The translations under genes and the position numbers were made by a program. Under the pieces are notes generated by a model, which was given only the letters and a program-made list of their open reading frames with translations, ran no database searches and was not told the DNA's origin. Shown here piece by piece: positions 8,546 through 17,469 of a stretch of DNA of 64,000 nucleotides (positions are counted from its first letter, which is position 1; each line of letters begins with the position of its first letter). The stretch lies in assembly GCA_016870095.1 (NCBI GenBank), contig VGCI01000007.1, forward strand, positions 1-64,000, read 5' to 3'. The stretch comes from Alphaproteobacteria bacterium. Its GTDB lineage: Bacteria > Pseudomonadota > Alphaproteobacteria > Paracaedibacterales > VGCI01.

Positions 8546-9424
8546 ATGAGTTTTACAGGCTTATCTCCACGTCAAGCGTCTGCAGGTGTTGGTTTGCGTA
8601 GGCCCCATTATACAGATTTCTTAAATGAAAAGCAGCCGATAGCTTGGTTAGAGGTTCATGCAGAAAATTTCTTGAACTTTGATACACCAGCTTTCAAAAT
8701 CCTGGAGCGATTGCGTCAGGATTATCCCGTCAGTTTCCATGCTGTTAATTTGTCTTTAGGATCAAGTGATGGCATTGATGAAGAACATGTGAAGCGTGTG
8801 AAAGCTCTTATCGAGCGTATCAATCCATTTTTTGTGTCAGACCATCTTTCGTGGGGGCGGATTGATGGATACTACCTCAATGATCTGTTGCCGATTCCTT
8901 ATACGCACGAGGCTTTAACTCTATTCGCCTCAAACCTTTCCCGCATACAGGATTTATTAGAGCGCCCTTTATTAATTGAGAATCCTTCTTCATACTTACA
9001 ATTTCAGGTGAGTGAAATGAGCGAAGCAGAATTTTTAGGAGCTTTGGTACATCGGGCTGGTGCGGGTGTTCTCTTAGATATCAATAACATTTATGTCTCT
9101 TGTTCTAATCACGGATGGGATGCTCAGCAATACTTAAAAGCCATTCCCGCCGGAAAAGTCAAAGAAATGCACCTCTCGGGCCATGTCCTGCAAGGCAAAC
9201 TTCGTATTGATGATCATGGGTCACAAGTTTGTCCCGAAGTTTGGGATTTATATCAAAAAGCCATAAATATCTTTGGTCCTGTCCCGACTCTCATCGAATG
9301 GGATAGCAATGTTCCGAGCTTGACTACATTGTTAGATGAAGCCTCAAAAGCACAAACGATTCTTGATTCTGTGCGCGTTCCTTCTAATACGACTCGAAAG
9401 GAACGCCATGTCCGGTTTGGGTAA
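8546..9424 (+). CDS. bufB: DUF692 multinuclear non-haem iron oxidase (MNIO) for bufferin maturation
   Basis: The 292-residue protein is a TIM-barrel DUF692 family member that oxidises cysteines of its RiPP precursor using a di- or tri-iron centre. Typical segments with candidate metal ligands are visible: GVGLRRPHY, WLEVHAENF, SFHAVNLSLG, FVSDHLSWG, LIENPSSYLQF, LLDINNIYVS, EMHLSGH and LIEWDSNVP. Length agrees with BufB proteins (about 275-290). AGGAATC precedes the ATG. It sits 43 bases after the precursor gene, and its last 17 bases overlap the start of bufC. The substrate is inferred from the adjacent DUF2282 gene. Confidence 0.93.
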   Translation: MSFTGLSPRQASAGVGLRRPHYTDFLNEKQPIAWLEVHAENFLNFDTPAFKILERLRQDYPVSFHAVNLSLGSSDGIDEEHVKRVKALIERINPFFVSDHLSWGRIDGYYLNDLLPIPYTHEALTLFASNLSRIQDLLERPLLIENPSSYLQFQVSEMSEAEFLGALVHRAGAGVLLDINNIYVSCSNHGWDAQQYLKAIPAGKVKEMHLSGHVLQGKLRIDDHGSQVCPEVWDLYQKAINIFGPVPTLIEWDSNVPSLTTLLDEASKAQTILDSVRVPSNTTRKERHVRFG

Positions 9425-10184
9425 AATACAACGGGATTTTCGAGAGTTTATTCTGGGTCATGGGTATGAAGATTTTATGCAGCATATAAAATCCACAGAT
9501 TTACCTAAGGAAGAGTCTCTGGATGTTTACCATCATAATATTTTTTCCGTTCATCATCGCAGCTTAGTTAATGATTACCCCTTAGTATTTTCAATTATAG
9601 ACGACACAACAGCGCGTCGTATGGTTCGCGCGTACGTTGAAGTCAGTTTACCATGTACAGGTTCCTTAGAAGACTGGGGAGGCGGATTCATATCTTTTAT
9701 CCAGCGATATGAATTGGCGTCGCAATGGCCCTACTTAACAGAAATGGCTCAATTTGAATGGGCTAAACATATCGCCTATTGCGCAAAAGAAAAACCATTG
9801 TTAAATCCTGAGGATATGAGAAAACTTGTGGATTCTAGCCAAAAAGAGATTAGTTTTCATTTCCAACCCTCTTGTCAGTTGATGGCTTTTCTTCATCCCT
9901 TAGAACAAATTATTCAGACTCACCAAAATGAACCCAAAAAGCCTTTATCCGATTTAAAGGGAACATCTTATGCCCTTATTTTAAAGCATCAGGGGCACAT
10001 TAATGTGTATTGGGTTTCTGCTTCTTTATTTGTTTTCATAAACCGCTTAAAAGAAGGTCAAGATATTGAAGTTGCCTTTGCTGCAGCCCAAGTTTTAGAA
10101 CCAGAATTTGATGCTCAAGAAGCATTCAGTTTTCTTTTACAACATCCCATTTTATGCCGAGAAGGAGACGAAACATGTGTTTGA
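9408..10184 (+). CDS. bufC: DUF2063 partner protein of the MNIO
   Basis: About 258 residues are encoded from the ATG at 9408, preceded by AAAGGAACGCC. The frame is open further back to 9336, but that would lie inside bufB. The N-terminal DUF2063 domain is recognisable from LGKIQRDFREFILG and VYHHNIFSVHHRSLVNDYPLVFSII, then WPYLTEMAQFEWAKHIAY. Members of this family act with DUF692 enzymes and are thought to present the precursor peptide to the oxidase. The gene overlaps bufB by 17 bases and bufD by 10 bases, so translation is probably coupled. Confidence 0.88.
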   Translation: MSGLGKIQRDFREFILGHGYEDFMQHIKSTDLPKEESLDVYHHNIFSVHHRSLVNDYPLVFSIIDDTTARRMVRAYVEVSLPCTGSLEDWGGGFISFIQRYELASQWPYLTEMAQFEWAKHIAYCAKEKPLLNPEDMRKLVDSSQKEISFHFQPSCQLMAFLHPLEQIIQTHQNEPKKPLSDLKGTSYALILKHQGHINVYWVSASLFVFINRLKEGQDIEVAFAAAQVLEPEFDAQEAFSFLLQHPILCREGDETCV

Positions 10185-10603
10185 CTAAAAAATTAACCCG
10201 TCTGTTTGAACGACTTGAGTATTATGGCTGGCCTGTCCTTTTGCTGGGCATTCGATTCTGGATGGCATTTACATTTGGCAGAACGGCAATCGTAAAAGTT
10301 AAACACCTAGACGCAACATTAAGTTTATTTCGATTTGAATATCATATTCCTTTTATATCTCCGGATATTGCAGCCTATCTGACAATGTTCTTTGAACTTG
10401 CTTGCCCGGCGTTATTAATTCTTGGCCTGATGACCCGACTGGCAACAATTCCGCTGCTTGTGATCGTCGGGGTTATACATTTCACATACATAACCCACCA
10501 CGATCATATGGATTGGATACTGATGTTGGGTGTCCTTCTATTAAAGGGTGCCGGTCCCCTCTCGCTTGATGCCTTGTGGTGTCGACGGTATGTCACAAGA
10601 TAA
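10175..10603 (+). CDS. bufD: DoxX-family membrane protein of the bufferin operon
   Basis: About 142 residues with four hydrophobic helices (around 22-38, 65-85, 90-105 and 115-130). A DoxX-like N-terminal segment (VLLLGIRFWMAFTFGRTAIVKV) and an acidic/His loop (YITHHDHMDW) are visible. DoxX proteins close many DUF692-DUF2063 operons; their role is unproven, with redox or export support suggested. The start at 10175 is preferred over the upstream in-frame ATG at 10154 because AGAAGGAG lies seven bases before it. The final 63 bases overlap the 3' end of the convergent hisC-like gene, an unusually long convergent overlap. Confidence 0.85.
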   Translation: MCLTKKLTRLFERLEYYGWPVLLLGIRFWMAFTFGRTAIVKVKHLDATLSLFRFEYHIPFISPDIAAYLTMFFELACPALLILGLMTRLATIPLLVIVGVIHFTYITHHDHMDWILMLGVLLLKGAGPLSLDALWCRRYVTR

Positions 10604-11665
10604 CGGCCCGTCTATAGCGCATTCATCTAGAGCCTGAAGAAGCGCTTGGTTATTATTCTTTGTAGAAACCGAAATGCGAATAGCACTGGGGATGGCCCAG
10701 CGGCAACTGGCAACATAAATGCCCCTGTTCAAAAGTCTTGCAAAAGTTTTATCAAAATCCTTTAAAATCACCATCACAAAATTGGACTGACTCGGATAGA
10801 CCTTACTAACGCAAGATAAACCTTTTAAGCTTTGAACAAGTTTATCCCGCTCTTGCTTTATGATCTCCCAAGATTGTTTAAGAGGAGTGGAATGAGTTAA
10901 ACCTTCGCGCACCGAATCTTGTGTGGGAATAGAAAAGCTGAAGGGAGCCTGAACATAGAGAAGGGTGTTGATAATGCGTTTGTCTGCCAAGATAATTCCA
11001 CAGCGTGCACCCGCCATACCCCACGCTTTGGACAGGGTTCTTAAGATGACAAGATTATCATATTTATGAAGCATCTTAGCTGCAGACTCCTGATCAGAAA
11101 ACTCAATGTAAGCTTCGTCAATGACCACAAGTCCATTAATGGTTTGGCATATGTTTTCAATTGTTTCGGTGCGGACTTGGGTACCCGTTGGATTGTTGGG
11201 ATTGCATAAAATAAAGATTTTTGGATCAATATTTTTAATGTTTTTAACAGAAATGTCTTCAAAATTGTCGCCTGTTAACGGAATTTTCTTAATAGGTAAA
11301 TCATATAAAGTTGCCCAATGTTCATAGGCAAAATAAGTGGGATCGGTTACACAAATTACGTCACTGGGGGGTTGCGCAAAACCTCTTAAGATTAAATCAA
11401 TGCCATCTGCTGAACCCACGGTAAAGAGAAGATTTTCGGGCGTTAAACTTTCATTCCCAATAAAATCCAAGTAAAGTTGCTTGAGTTCCAAGGGATCAAT
11501 CATTGGATAATTTGGCAAATATGGGGAAAGGGGATTGGTATTGTTTGACAGATCAATTTGAAAGGGAATTTGTGAAAAATGCTTTTTCAAAGGTCCTTGA
11601 AGACCCAATTTTTTTATACTATCGCGGGCTTGGGGGTGAATTGTTAACATTGGCTTCGCGGACAT
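10541..11665 (-). CDS. hisC: Histidinol-phosphate aminotransferase-like PLP enzyme
   Basis: This 374-residue fold-type I aminotransferase resembles HisC/CobD. It shows the substrate-loop start IDLSNNTNPLSPY, FTVGSADGIDLILRGF, CNPNNPTGTQV, VVIDEAYIEF and the PLP lysine in TLSKAWGMAGARCG (about residue 213), then an ISVST-like end near 340. The likely reaction is transamination of histidinol phosphate or an aromatic amino acid. No other his genes are nearby, so the specificity is uncertain; threonine-phosphate decarboxylase is a less likely alternative. AAAGGAAAAG precedes the ATG. The last 20 or so residues, encoded antisense to the end of bufD, are Gly/Pro-rich and go beyond the family core. 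Confidence 0.82.
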   Translation of the reverse strand: MSAKPMLTIHPQARDSIKKLGLQGPLKKHFSQIPFQIDLSNNTNPLSPYLPNYPMIDPLELKQLYLDFIGNESLTPENLLFTVGSADGIDLILRGFAQPPSDVICVTDPTYFAYEHWATLYDLPIKKIPLTGDNFEDISVKNIKNIDPKIFILCNPNNPTGTQVRTETIENICQTINGLVVIDEAYIEFSDQESAAKMLHKYDNLVILRTLSKAWGMAGARCGIILADKRIINTLLYVQAPFSFSIPTQDSVREGLTHSTPLKQSWEIIKQERDKLVQSLKGLSCVSKVYPSQSNFVMVILKDFDKTFARLLNRGIYVASCRWAIPSAIRISVSTKNNNQALLQALDECAIDGPLSCDIPSTPQGIKREGTGTL

Positions 11666-12004
11666 ATTCTTTTCCTTTCAATATTATTTTTTTGTGACGC
11701 ACTTGACGTATCAGGTCATAACATTACTTTTTGGTTCATCCAACTTTCAGATTCTTAAGTTTTAAATTCGCGATCGATGCAGCTTCGCAAATTTATGAAA
11801 GTTTTTCCATAAGTTTTTTACGTAATTTCCAATTTTTCAATATAATTGATTGCTTAGGCGCCTTTAAACATAAGATTTGTGACTTGTTTTGACGTTTCCC
11901 AGCTCACCATTCTTTGAAAATAAACTAAAAATAAATTATTCATATCTTACACTGTAAAAAGCATCGTTTTTTTAATATGTGATAATAGAAAGTCGTCGAG
12001 TTCT
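11666..12004. other. 339-base spacer between divergent hisC-like and thioesterase genes
   Basis: No reading frame with a credible start was found. A plus-strand promoter-like pair TTTACG (11817-11822) and TATAAT (11841-11846) with an 18-base gap could serve the thioesterase gene about 160 bases downstream. Nothing else stands out. Confidence 0.3.
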
Positions 12005-12394
12005 ATGGAAACATTTTTGCCACCGAATCGATTATTGTCAACGCGGGCTATTGCTATGCCATCAGACACAAATCCAAGTGGCGATATTTTTGGTGGTTGG
12101 CTCGTTGCTCAAATGGACTTAGCTGGTGGGAGTGTTGCTGCTGTTAGGGCAAGAGGACGCGTTGCAACAGTTGCTATTGATTCTCTCGTATTCCACGAAC
12201 CTGTTTTTGTGGGCGATGAAGTGAGTTGTTATGCAGAAGTCACGCGCATTGGTTTTTCATCCTTAACGCTTCGCATAGAGGCCTGGGTTCGTCGGGCGTT
12301 GCGAGACGAGGTTATAAAGGTTACTGAAGGAACCTTTACCTTTGTTGCTATAGACAATGATCATAAACCTCGGGAAGTCCCCAAAGATAAGTAA
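12005..12394 (+). CDS. Acyl-CoA thioesterase, YciA-like hotdog fold
   Basis: The 129-residue protein matches the YciA/BACH thioesterase family. It has the AMPSDTNPSGDIFGGWLVAQMD segment with the catalytic Asp-bearing helix (MDLAGG), then the VAIDSLVFHEPVFVGDEV strand and SLTLRIEAWVR. It hydrolyses acyl-CoA thioesters in the cytosol and helps recycle CoA. The ATG at 12005 directly follows GTCGAG-type sequence. No operon partners lie close; the next gene starts about 250 bases downstream. Confidence 0.88.
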   Translation: METFLPPNRLLSTRAIAMPSDTNPSGDIFGGWLVAQMDLAGGSVAAVRARGRVATVAIDSLVFHEPVFVGDEVSCYAEVTRIGFSSLTLRIEAWVRRALRDEVIKVTEGTFTFVAIDNDHKPREVPKDK

Positions 12395-12583
12395 TTCTTT
12401 CTCCTTTTACGCCTCCTTTTTTTACCGCCTAAGAAGCCGGCCTGAAAAGCCACCCCAGAAGCAATCCTTGTATTTTATTTAATGAATAATTAGGGCTGTG
12501 ATTTTTAGAGTGTGAATTGCCGCATCCTTACGCTCCTTGCAATGATGGGAAGGTGATTCCTTGTTTATCATTGCTTTCGCCCT

Positions 12584-12592
12584 TGCTATACT
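12584..12592 (+). promoter_or_regulatory. Extended -10 element ahead of tamA
   Basis: TGCTATACT (extended -10, with TATACT at 12587-12592) lies about 50 bases upstream of the chosen tamA start. The nearest -35-like sequence is TTGTTT at 12561-12566, with a 20-base spacer, which is longer than ideal. The extended -10 may compensate. Confidence 0.35.
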
Positions 12593-12642
12593 CAACTTTA
12601 TTGAAGCCACCATCCGTAAATGGAACGACGTATAGGAATTTG

Positions 12643-14583
12643 ATGTCATACTTGAAAAAAAGAAAAAAGTTAAAACTTCAAGCACGTCTCCATTCTGGCT
12701 CTTGGGTTCGTTATATGTTTTTTTGGGCTTCGTCTCCGGGTTTTTGGCTCTTGTTGTGTTTACCTTTGATGGGGGGGTGTTCTTGGTTTTTTGAAGAAGC
12801 CAATAAAGAGGTTGCAGAAGATATGAAGCTTGATCTTCCCCGCATCCCTTATACAACTAAGATTAATCTCAAAAGCGGGGAAGAATTTGTTAAGGAAGCT
12901 GATGACCACTTAAAAGCCGTCTCATTGTTAATAAAACTGGAAAAGCATCCCTCAACAAGTCTTCACGGTTTTCATCAACGCATTCGAAATGATATTGAAA
13001 GACTTAAGGAAGCTTTAGCTGAAAAAGGATATTTTGACGGTCAGGTAGATTTTGTAATTAACGACAAAGTTTCTCCTCTTGAGGTAACTTTGACGTATAC
13101 GCATGGTGAACGATATCGAATATCAAAGATTACGGTTCTTGCTACCGAAAACTCTCGAGAACCTTTGCCCATTTCTCAAAGTAAAGCCGCAAAATTTCAT
13201 CAACTAAACATTAATGATGAAGTGGACTTAAATCGTATTCAAGATGCCACTCTGCGGCTAGCTAAATATTTACGGGATCATGGATATCCATTTGTTGAAA
13301 TGGCAGAGCCGGAAGCCGAAATTGATCGAGAGGCCAAACGTTTGCATATTCTCTTCCGGGTGAATTCTGGTTGTCACAGTTTCTATGGAAAAACAAATAT
13401 TGAAGGATTAAAAAATCTTAATCCCCAATTTGTCCGAAATCGATTTGGTTGGAAAGAAGGCGGGTCTTCTGATGAACGTGAATTGGATAATACAAATCGA
13501 AAATTAATGGGAACAGGACTGTTTTCTGGAGTTGAAATTAAACCCGACGAAGCAGCAGGTGAGACTAAGGTGGTGCCTTTGAAAGTTCGGGTAACAGAAG
13601 GCCCGCCACGCACCATTGGAGCAGGTCTTAAATATGCGACAACGGAAGGTTTTGGTGGACAGGCTTTTTGGTCGCATCGTAATATTTTTGGTTCGGGTGA
13701 AAATCTTGGGACGATGCTTCGCATTTCTCCCAAATTTAGCAGAGCCAAGATTGATCTTGATATTCCTGATATTTTTGCGCCGGAGCAGCATTTGCGTAGT
13801 GAAATCAGTGGAACTCGTGAGAAAAATCGGGCCTATACGAGTCGCTCTTTAGATGTGGGTATGCGTCTGGAACATCCTTTTTCTGAAACGATAAAAGGAA
13901 TGGTCGGGATAACGGGAGAGGTTGGCAAATCAAAGCGCGCTAACGTTATCTTCTTGAATCGATGGGTAGGATTACCTCTTGAAGTGCAAATTGATGAATC
14001 AAATGATCTCATTGATCCTACAAAGGGAGGGCGCTTAAGCGTGGAAGTCACCCCTTATTTTGGCAAATCAGGATTAGATAAGAAAATTTTAATTTCCACG
14101 GCAAAAGGAAGTTATTACTTAAGACTCATGAAAGATAGTCGAGCTGTGATTGCGGGTTGGGCTCATGGGGGAACCATTGGGGTATCCTCAATCGACAATT
14201 TGGCACCCAACAAACGCTTTTATGCAGGGGGTGTTGGTTCTGTGCGTGGGTATGGATATAAACTTTTGGGCCCCCTTGATGGGAGTCGTATTCCTGTGGG
14301 AGGGCGATCCATTCTAGAATATGGCCTTGAAGGACGTTTTAAAGTGACTGATACAATTGGGTTCGTCGTATTTGCTGAGGCAGGTACTGTCTCTGGTCAA
14401 GCGACACCCGATCTTTCGAGTCAAGCACGCCTATGGGGAGTGGGTGCAGGAATTCGCTATTACACAGGTATTGGCCCCATTCGCTTTGATGTGGCAGTGC
14501 CCATGAAACGGCGTCGGGACGGATCACCCAAACCAATAGATTCTGCCTATCAATTTTACATAAGCATAGGGCAGGCATTTTAA
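12643..14583 (+). CDS. tamA: TamA-like Omp85 outer-membrane assembly factor
   Basis: About 646 residues from the ATG at 12643 (AGGA five bases upstream). The frame is open back to 12517, but that part shows no family similarity. A hydrophobic export segment (about 32-46, LLLCLPLMGGC) is followed by POTRA-like repeats (about 80-330) and a 16-strand Omp85 barrel with the loop-6 signature SVRGYGYK. The barrel ends VAVPMKRRR...IGQAF with terminal Phe. TamA inserts outer-membrane proteins and works with the inner-membrane-anchored TamB, encoded immediately downstream with no gap. A Cys follows the export segment, but the lipobox is not canonical. Confidence 0.9.
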   Translation: MSYLKKRKKLKLQARLHSGSWVRYMFFWASSPGFWLLLCLPLMGGCSWFFEEANKEVAEDMKLDLPRIPYTTKINLKSGEEFVKEADDHLKAVSLLIKLEKHPSTSLHGFHQRIRNDIERLKEALAEKGYFDGQVDFVINDKVSPLEVTLTYTHGERYRISKITVLATENSREPLPISQSKAAKFHQLNINDEVDLNRIQDATLRLAKYLRDHGYPFVEMAEPEAEIDREAKRLHILFRVNSGCHSFYGKTNIEGLKNLNPQFVRNRFGWKEGGSSDERELDNTNRKLMGTGLFSGVEIKPDEAAGETKVVPLKVRVTEGPPRTIGAGLKYATTEGFGGQAFWSHRNIFGSGENLGTMLRISPKFSRAKIDLDIPDIFAPEQHLRSEISGTREKNRAYTSRSLDVGMRLEHPFSETIKGMVGITGEVGKSKRANVIFLNRWVGLPLEVQIDESNDLIDPTKGGRLSVEVTPYFGKSGLDKKILISTAKGSYYLRLMKDSRAVIAGWAHGGTIGVSSIDNLAPNKRFYAGGVGSVRGYGYKLLGPLDGSRIPVGGRSILEYGLEGRFKVTDTIGFVVFAEAGTVSGQATPDLSSQARLWGVGAGIRYYTGIGPIRFDVAVPMKRRRDGSPKPIDSAYQFYISIGQAF

Positions 14584-17427
14584 ATGAAATTATGGAGATG
14601 GATTATCAGAATTGTACTTGTGACATTAGGCATTTGCTTATTTGTGTTGCAATCACAGCACGCTAAAAAAACGCTTCTGGAATTCATTGTGAATCAACCA
14701 TTTAAAAACTCATCCTTCAAACTTGAAGTGGAAGGAGTTCGAGGTCTTTTTCCTTTTCAATTTGAGGTGACGACACTTGAATTGAAAAATAAGGAAGAGC
14801 ATGTGGCTTCATTGTCAAATATCTCGGCAGTTTGGTCTGTGCCTGATTTGTTAAGTCAGAAAATAAAAGTGAACCTCGTCGTGGCTCATAAATTGGTAGG
14901 TGATATAGTTTATAAAATTGATAAGCATGCTTTTTTTGCGAGCCTTCAGGGAGAAGGATTGCCTCTTTGGCATAAGAGTCTTTTAACATCTGTTATTGTC
15001 GATCTTCCAGAGTTAAAACTGATAAAAGGAAATGCGAGCGCAGTTCTTGAAGATGGGCAAGATTCTTTGTCTTTAACCATGAAAATTGAAGAACCAGATT
15101 TGGATAGTCTTAAATTTAAAGATATTACTTTGACAGGAAAAGAAATTGCGGGCCACGGAGAAAGTATTATTTATCCTAAAGAAGATAAATGGGAAGGAAC
15201 AGGCATTATTTCCGTTGCCAATCTCAGGGCTTATGATCATTGGGTTGAAATGGGATTGCAGGGTTCTGCCCATTTAACTTTTAAGAAAAGTTTTCAAGGT
15301 CAAGGAAATGTGGAGGCACTTCTCGCGCAATTTCATTATGGGGACTTTGAGTCAAAATCCTTGGAATTTAAGGCCCATTTTGATGAGAAAGATCGATGGA
15401 AATTAACTCTTCAGGGTCGTGAACTTTTATTGAACAATATTCCGTTTTCAAATTTATTGGCGCGGGGATCTTTAGAACAGGGACAAGGGGATTTTGATGT
15501 CGTCGCCAAGGGCCCCCAAAATATTTCTTTTCACACTCAAGGGGTTATTGATCTTTCAACCGATGAAGTTTCTCAAACGGAAATTACACTAAAACGGGCC
15601 GAATTAACGCATCCCTTACATCAATTTTTCTTAAAACAACCCACAACAATTATATGGGGTGAAAATGACATTCGCACCCCCAAAGTCTCGATATCAACAG
15701 GCAGTGGAACCCTTGTGATTGATGACTTAACTATTAATGAGGAGACTCTATCTGGAAATATGCGTATTGATCGACTCCCTTTGACAATTCTGCGTGTTAT
15801 TAACCCAGATTGGATTGCTACCGGATCCTTAACAGGTATGGGAATTTTAAAGGGCACTCTTGAAAAGCCTGATGCTGAACTTATCTTGGAAGGGAAATCT
15901 TTGGAATGGGGGGAGCCTTTACAAGTGCTGAAGGGGGAGAAAAATCAGTTGGGGAGAATCGATGTCTCCACTGCTTTTAAGCTTTCTCAAGGATTTTTAT
16001 CCTGGAATGTTAAATTGGGGAAAGGGAGTGCGTTTGCCCTCGTTTCTGAAGGAAAACTTTCTGTCGACCAATGGTATCCAACAGCGACAAGTTCATTTGA
16101 AGGGCTTCTTAAGGGGCAAGCGGACATGCGAATTCTTTCCTTGTTTATGGGGAACGGAGACTTAATTCAAGGACGCGCCTCATTAGATTTAATAGCCAGA
16201 GGCACTGTGGAAAAACCTGCGATAGATGGACGTATATCTGTAGTTAATGGTCTCTATGAAAATGCCAGTTTTGGAACTTTGATTCGGAACATTAGTATAG
16301 AAGGTAAAGCTACGCGAGATGTGATTACGATATCAAGTATAAGAGGTCAAGATAATGCAGTAGGAAATGTGAGCGGTCGATGTACAATAAAATTGACGTC
16401 CATTCTGAATCCAGAAATTGATCTGCACTTGAAGTTGGCAAAGCTCATTATCCTTCAAAATGATGAGCTCTCAGGCAAGGCCAGTGGGGATTTAAAAATT
16501 CAAGGTTTCTTGTCAACACCAGAATTTTCAAATCTGAAGATTACCGGGGATATAATCATTCAGCCTTTAGAGATACGTCTTGAAGATTACTCTGAAAAAA
16601 TCATGACAATAAAGTTATTAGAGAAAAGAAAAAATGGAACCTATCAAGCGGCTCGAGATAGTCACCACCAAACGCAGCATCATCATAATTCTTCTTTCCT
16701 ACCCTTAAATATTAACCTGACATCTCCAGGAGAAATTTTCGTGCGGGGTTATGGGCTGGATTCTCAATGGAAAGGTAAAATGCGAGTAGTGGGTAGCATA
16801 AAGGATCCTTATATCGTGGGTGAAATTAATCTTGTGCGGGGACGGTTTGATTTGTTGGGTAAACCTCTGAAGTTAGAAGAAGGAAAAATTATTTATTCCC
16901 ACGATCCCAAAAATGATCCGTTATTATCTGTGGTGGGAACTAGAGAGGTCAATGAAATAACAGCAAAAATGCGCGTCGAGGGACAGGCCTCAAATCCAAA
17001 GATTACCTTTTCTTCGACGCCGGCGTTATCTCAAGAGGAAGTACTTGCAAGGTTGTTATTTGGTGGTGGTCTTGACAGTATATCTGGAACTCAAGGGTTG
17101 CTTTTGGCCAATGCACTCAGTTCATTTAAAGGGAAAAATAATTTGAATTTTACCAATAAAATTCGTTCGGCATTTGGCCTGGATGTTCTAGAATTTAAGG
17201 AAAGAAAACCCATTGAGGGGGAAGATTTTAAATCCGCTAGCCAGTTGGTGAGTGTAGGCAAACAACTCTCTGATAAAGTGTATTTGTCTTTAGATCAATC
17301 GGTAAGCGGAGATGGGGAAACAACTGCAACCGTTCAATTTGATGTAACGCCTACTTTTAAAATTGAAGCTGATGTGGGGGGAAACAAAAATACAGGTGTT
17401 GGATTTGCTTGGGTGAAAAAGTACTAA
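14584..17427 (+). CDS. tamB: TamB translocation and assembly module subunit
   Basis: The 947-residue protein has a single N-terminal membrane anchor (about 5-22, WIIRIVLVTLGICLFVL). A long beta-rich repeat region characteristic of bridge-like AsmA/TamB proteins follows. The C-terminal DUF490 domain contains VVGSIKDPYIVGEINLVRG, a FDLLGKPLKLEEGKI block and the end TFKIEADVGGNKNTGVGF. TamB spans the periplasm, supports TamA, and in other bacteria helps move phospholipids to the outer membrane. The start codon follows the tamA stop directly, so the two are co-translated. A His-rich patch (about 694-703) interrupts the DUF490 region and may be a surface loop. Confidence 0.92.
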   Translation: MKLWRWIIRIVLVTLGICLFVLQSQHAKKTLLEFIVNQPFKNSSFKLEVEGVRGLFPFQFEVTTLELKNKEEHVASLSNISAVWSVPDLLSQKIKVNLVVAHKLVGDIVYKIDKHAFFASLQGEGLPLWHKSLLTSVIVDLPELKLIKGNASAVLEDGQDSLSLTMKIEEPDLDSLKFKDITLTGKEIAGHGESIIYPKEDKWEGTGIISVANLRAYDHWVEMGLQGSAHLTFKKSFQGQGNVEALLAQFHYGDFESKSLEFKAHFDEKDRWKLTLQGRELLLNNIPFSNLLARGSLEQGQGDFDVVAKGPQNISFHTQGVIDLSTDEVSQTEITLKRAELTHPLHQFFLKQPTTIIWGENDIRTPKVSISTGSGTLVIDDLTINEETLSGNMRIDRLPLTILRVINPDWIATGSLTGMGILKGTLEKPDAELILEGKSLEWGEPLQVLKGEKNQLGRIDVSTAFKLSQGFLSWNVKLGKGSAFALVSEGKLSVDQWYPTATSSFEGLLKGQADMRILSLFMGNGDLIQGRASLDLIARGTVEKPAIDGRISVVNGLYENASFGTLIRNISIEGKATRDVITISSIRGQDNAVGNVSGRCTIKLTSILNPEIDLHLKLAKLIILQNDELSGKASGDLKIQGFLSTPEFSNLKITGDIIIQPLEIRLEDYSEKIMTIKLLEKRKNGTYQAARDSHHQTQHHHNSSFLPLNINLTSPGEIFVRGYGLDSQWKGKMRVVGSIKDPYIVGEINLVRGRFDLLGKPLKLEEGKIIYSHDPKNDPLLSVVGTREVNEITAKMRVEGQASNPKITFSSTPALSQEEVLARLLFGGGLDSISGTQGLLLANALSSFKGKNNLNFTNKIRSAFGLDVLEFKERKPIEGEDFKSASQLVSVGKQLSDKVYLSLDQSVSGDGETTATVQFDVTPTFKIEADVGGNKNTGVGFAWVKKY

Positions 17428-17469
17428 TCTCTTTTGGGTTTTTGATTTAATAATCCTGTAAGTATATGC

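Noticed and set aside
12479-12856. 125-codon minus-strand frame near the tamA start
   Set aside because: Antisense to the tamA signal region and spacer, low-complexity Lys/Thr/Pro composition, no ribosome-binding site.
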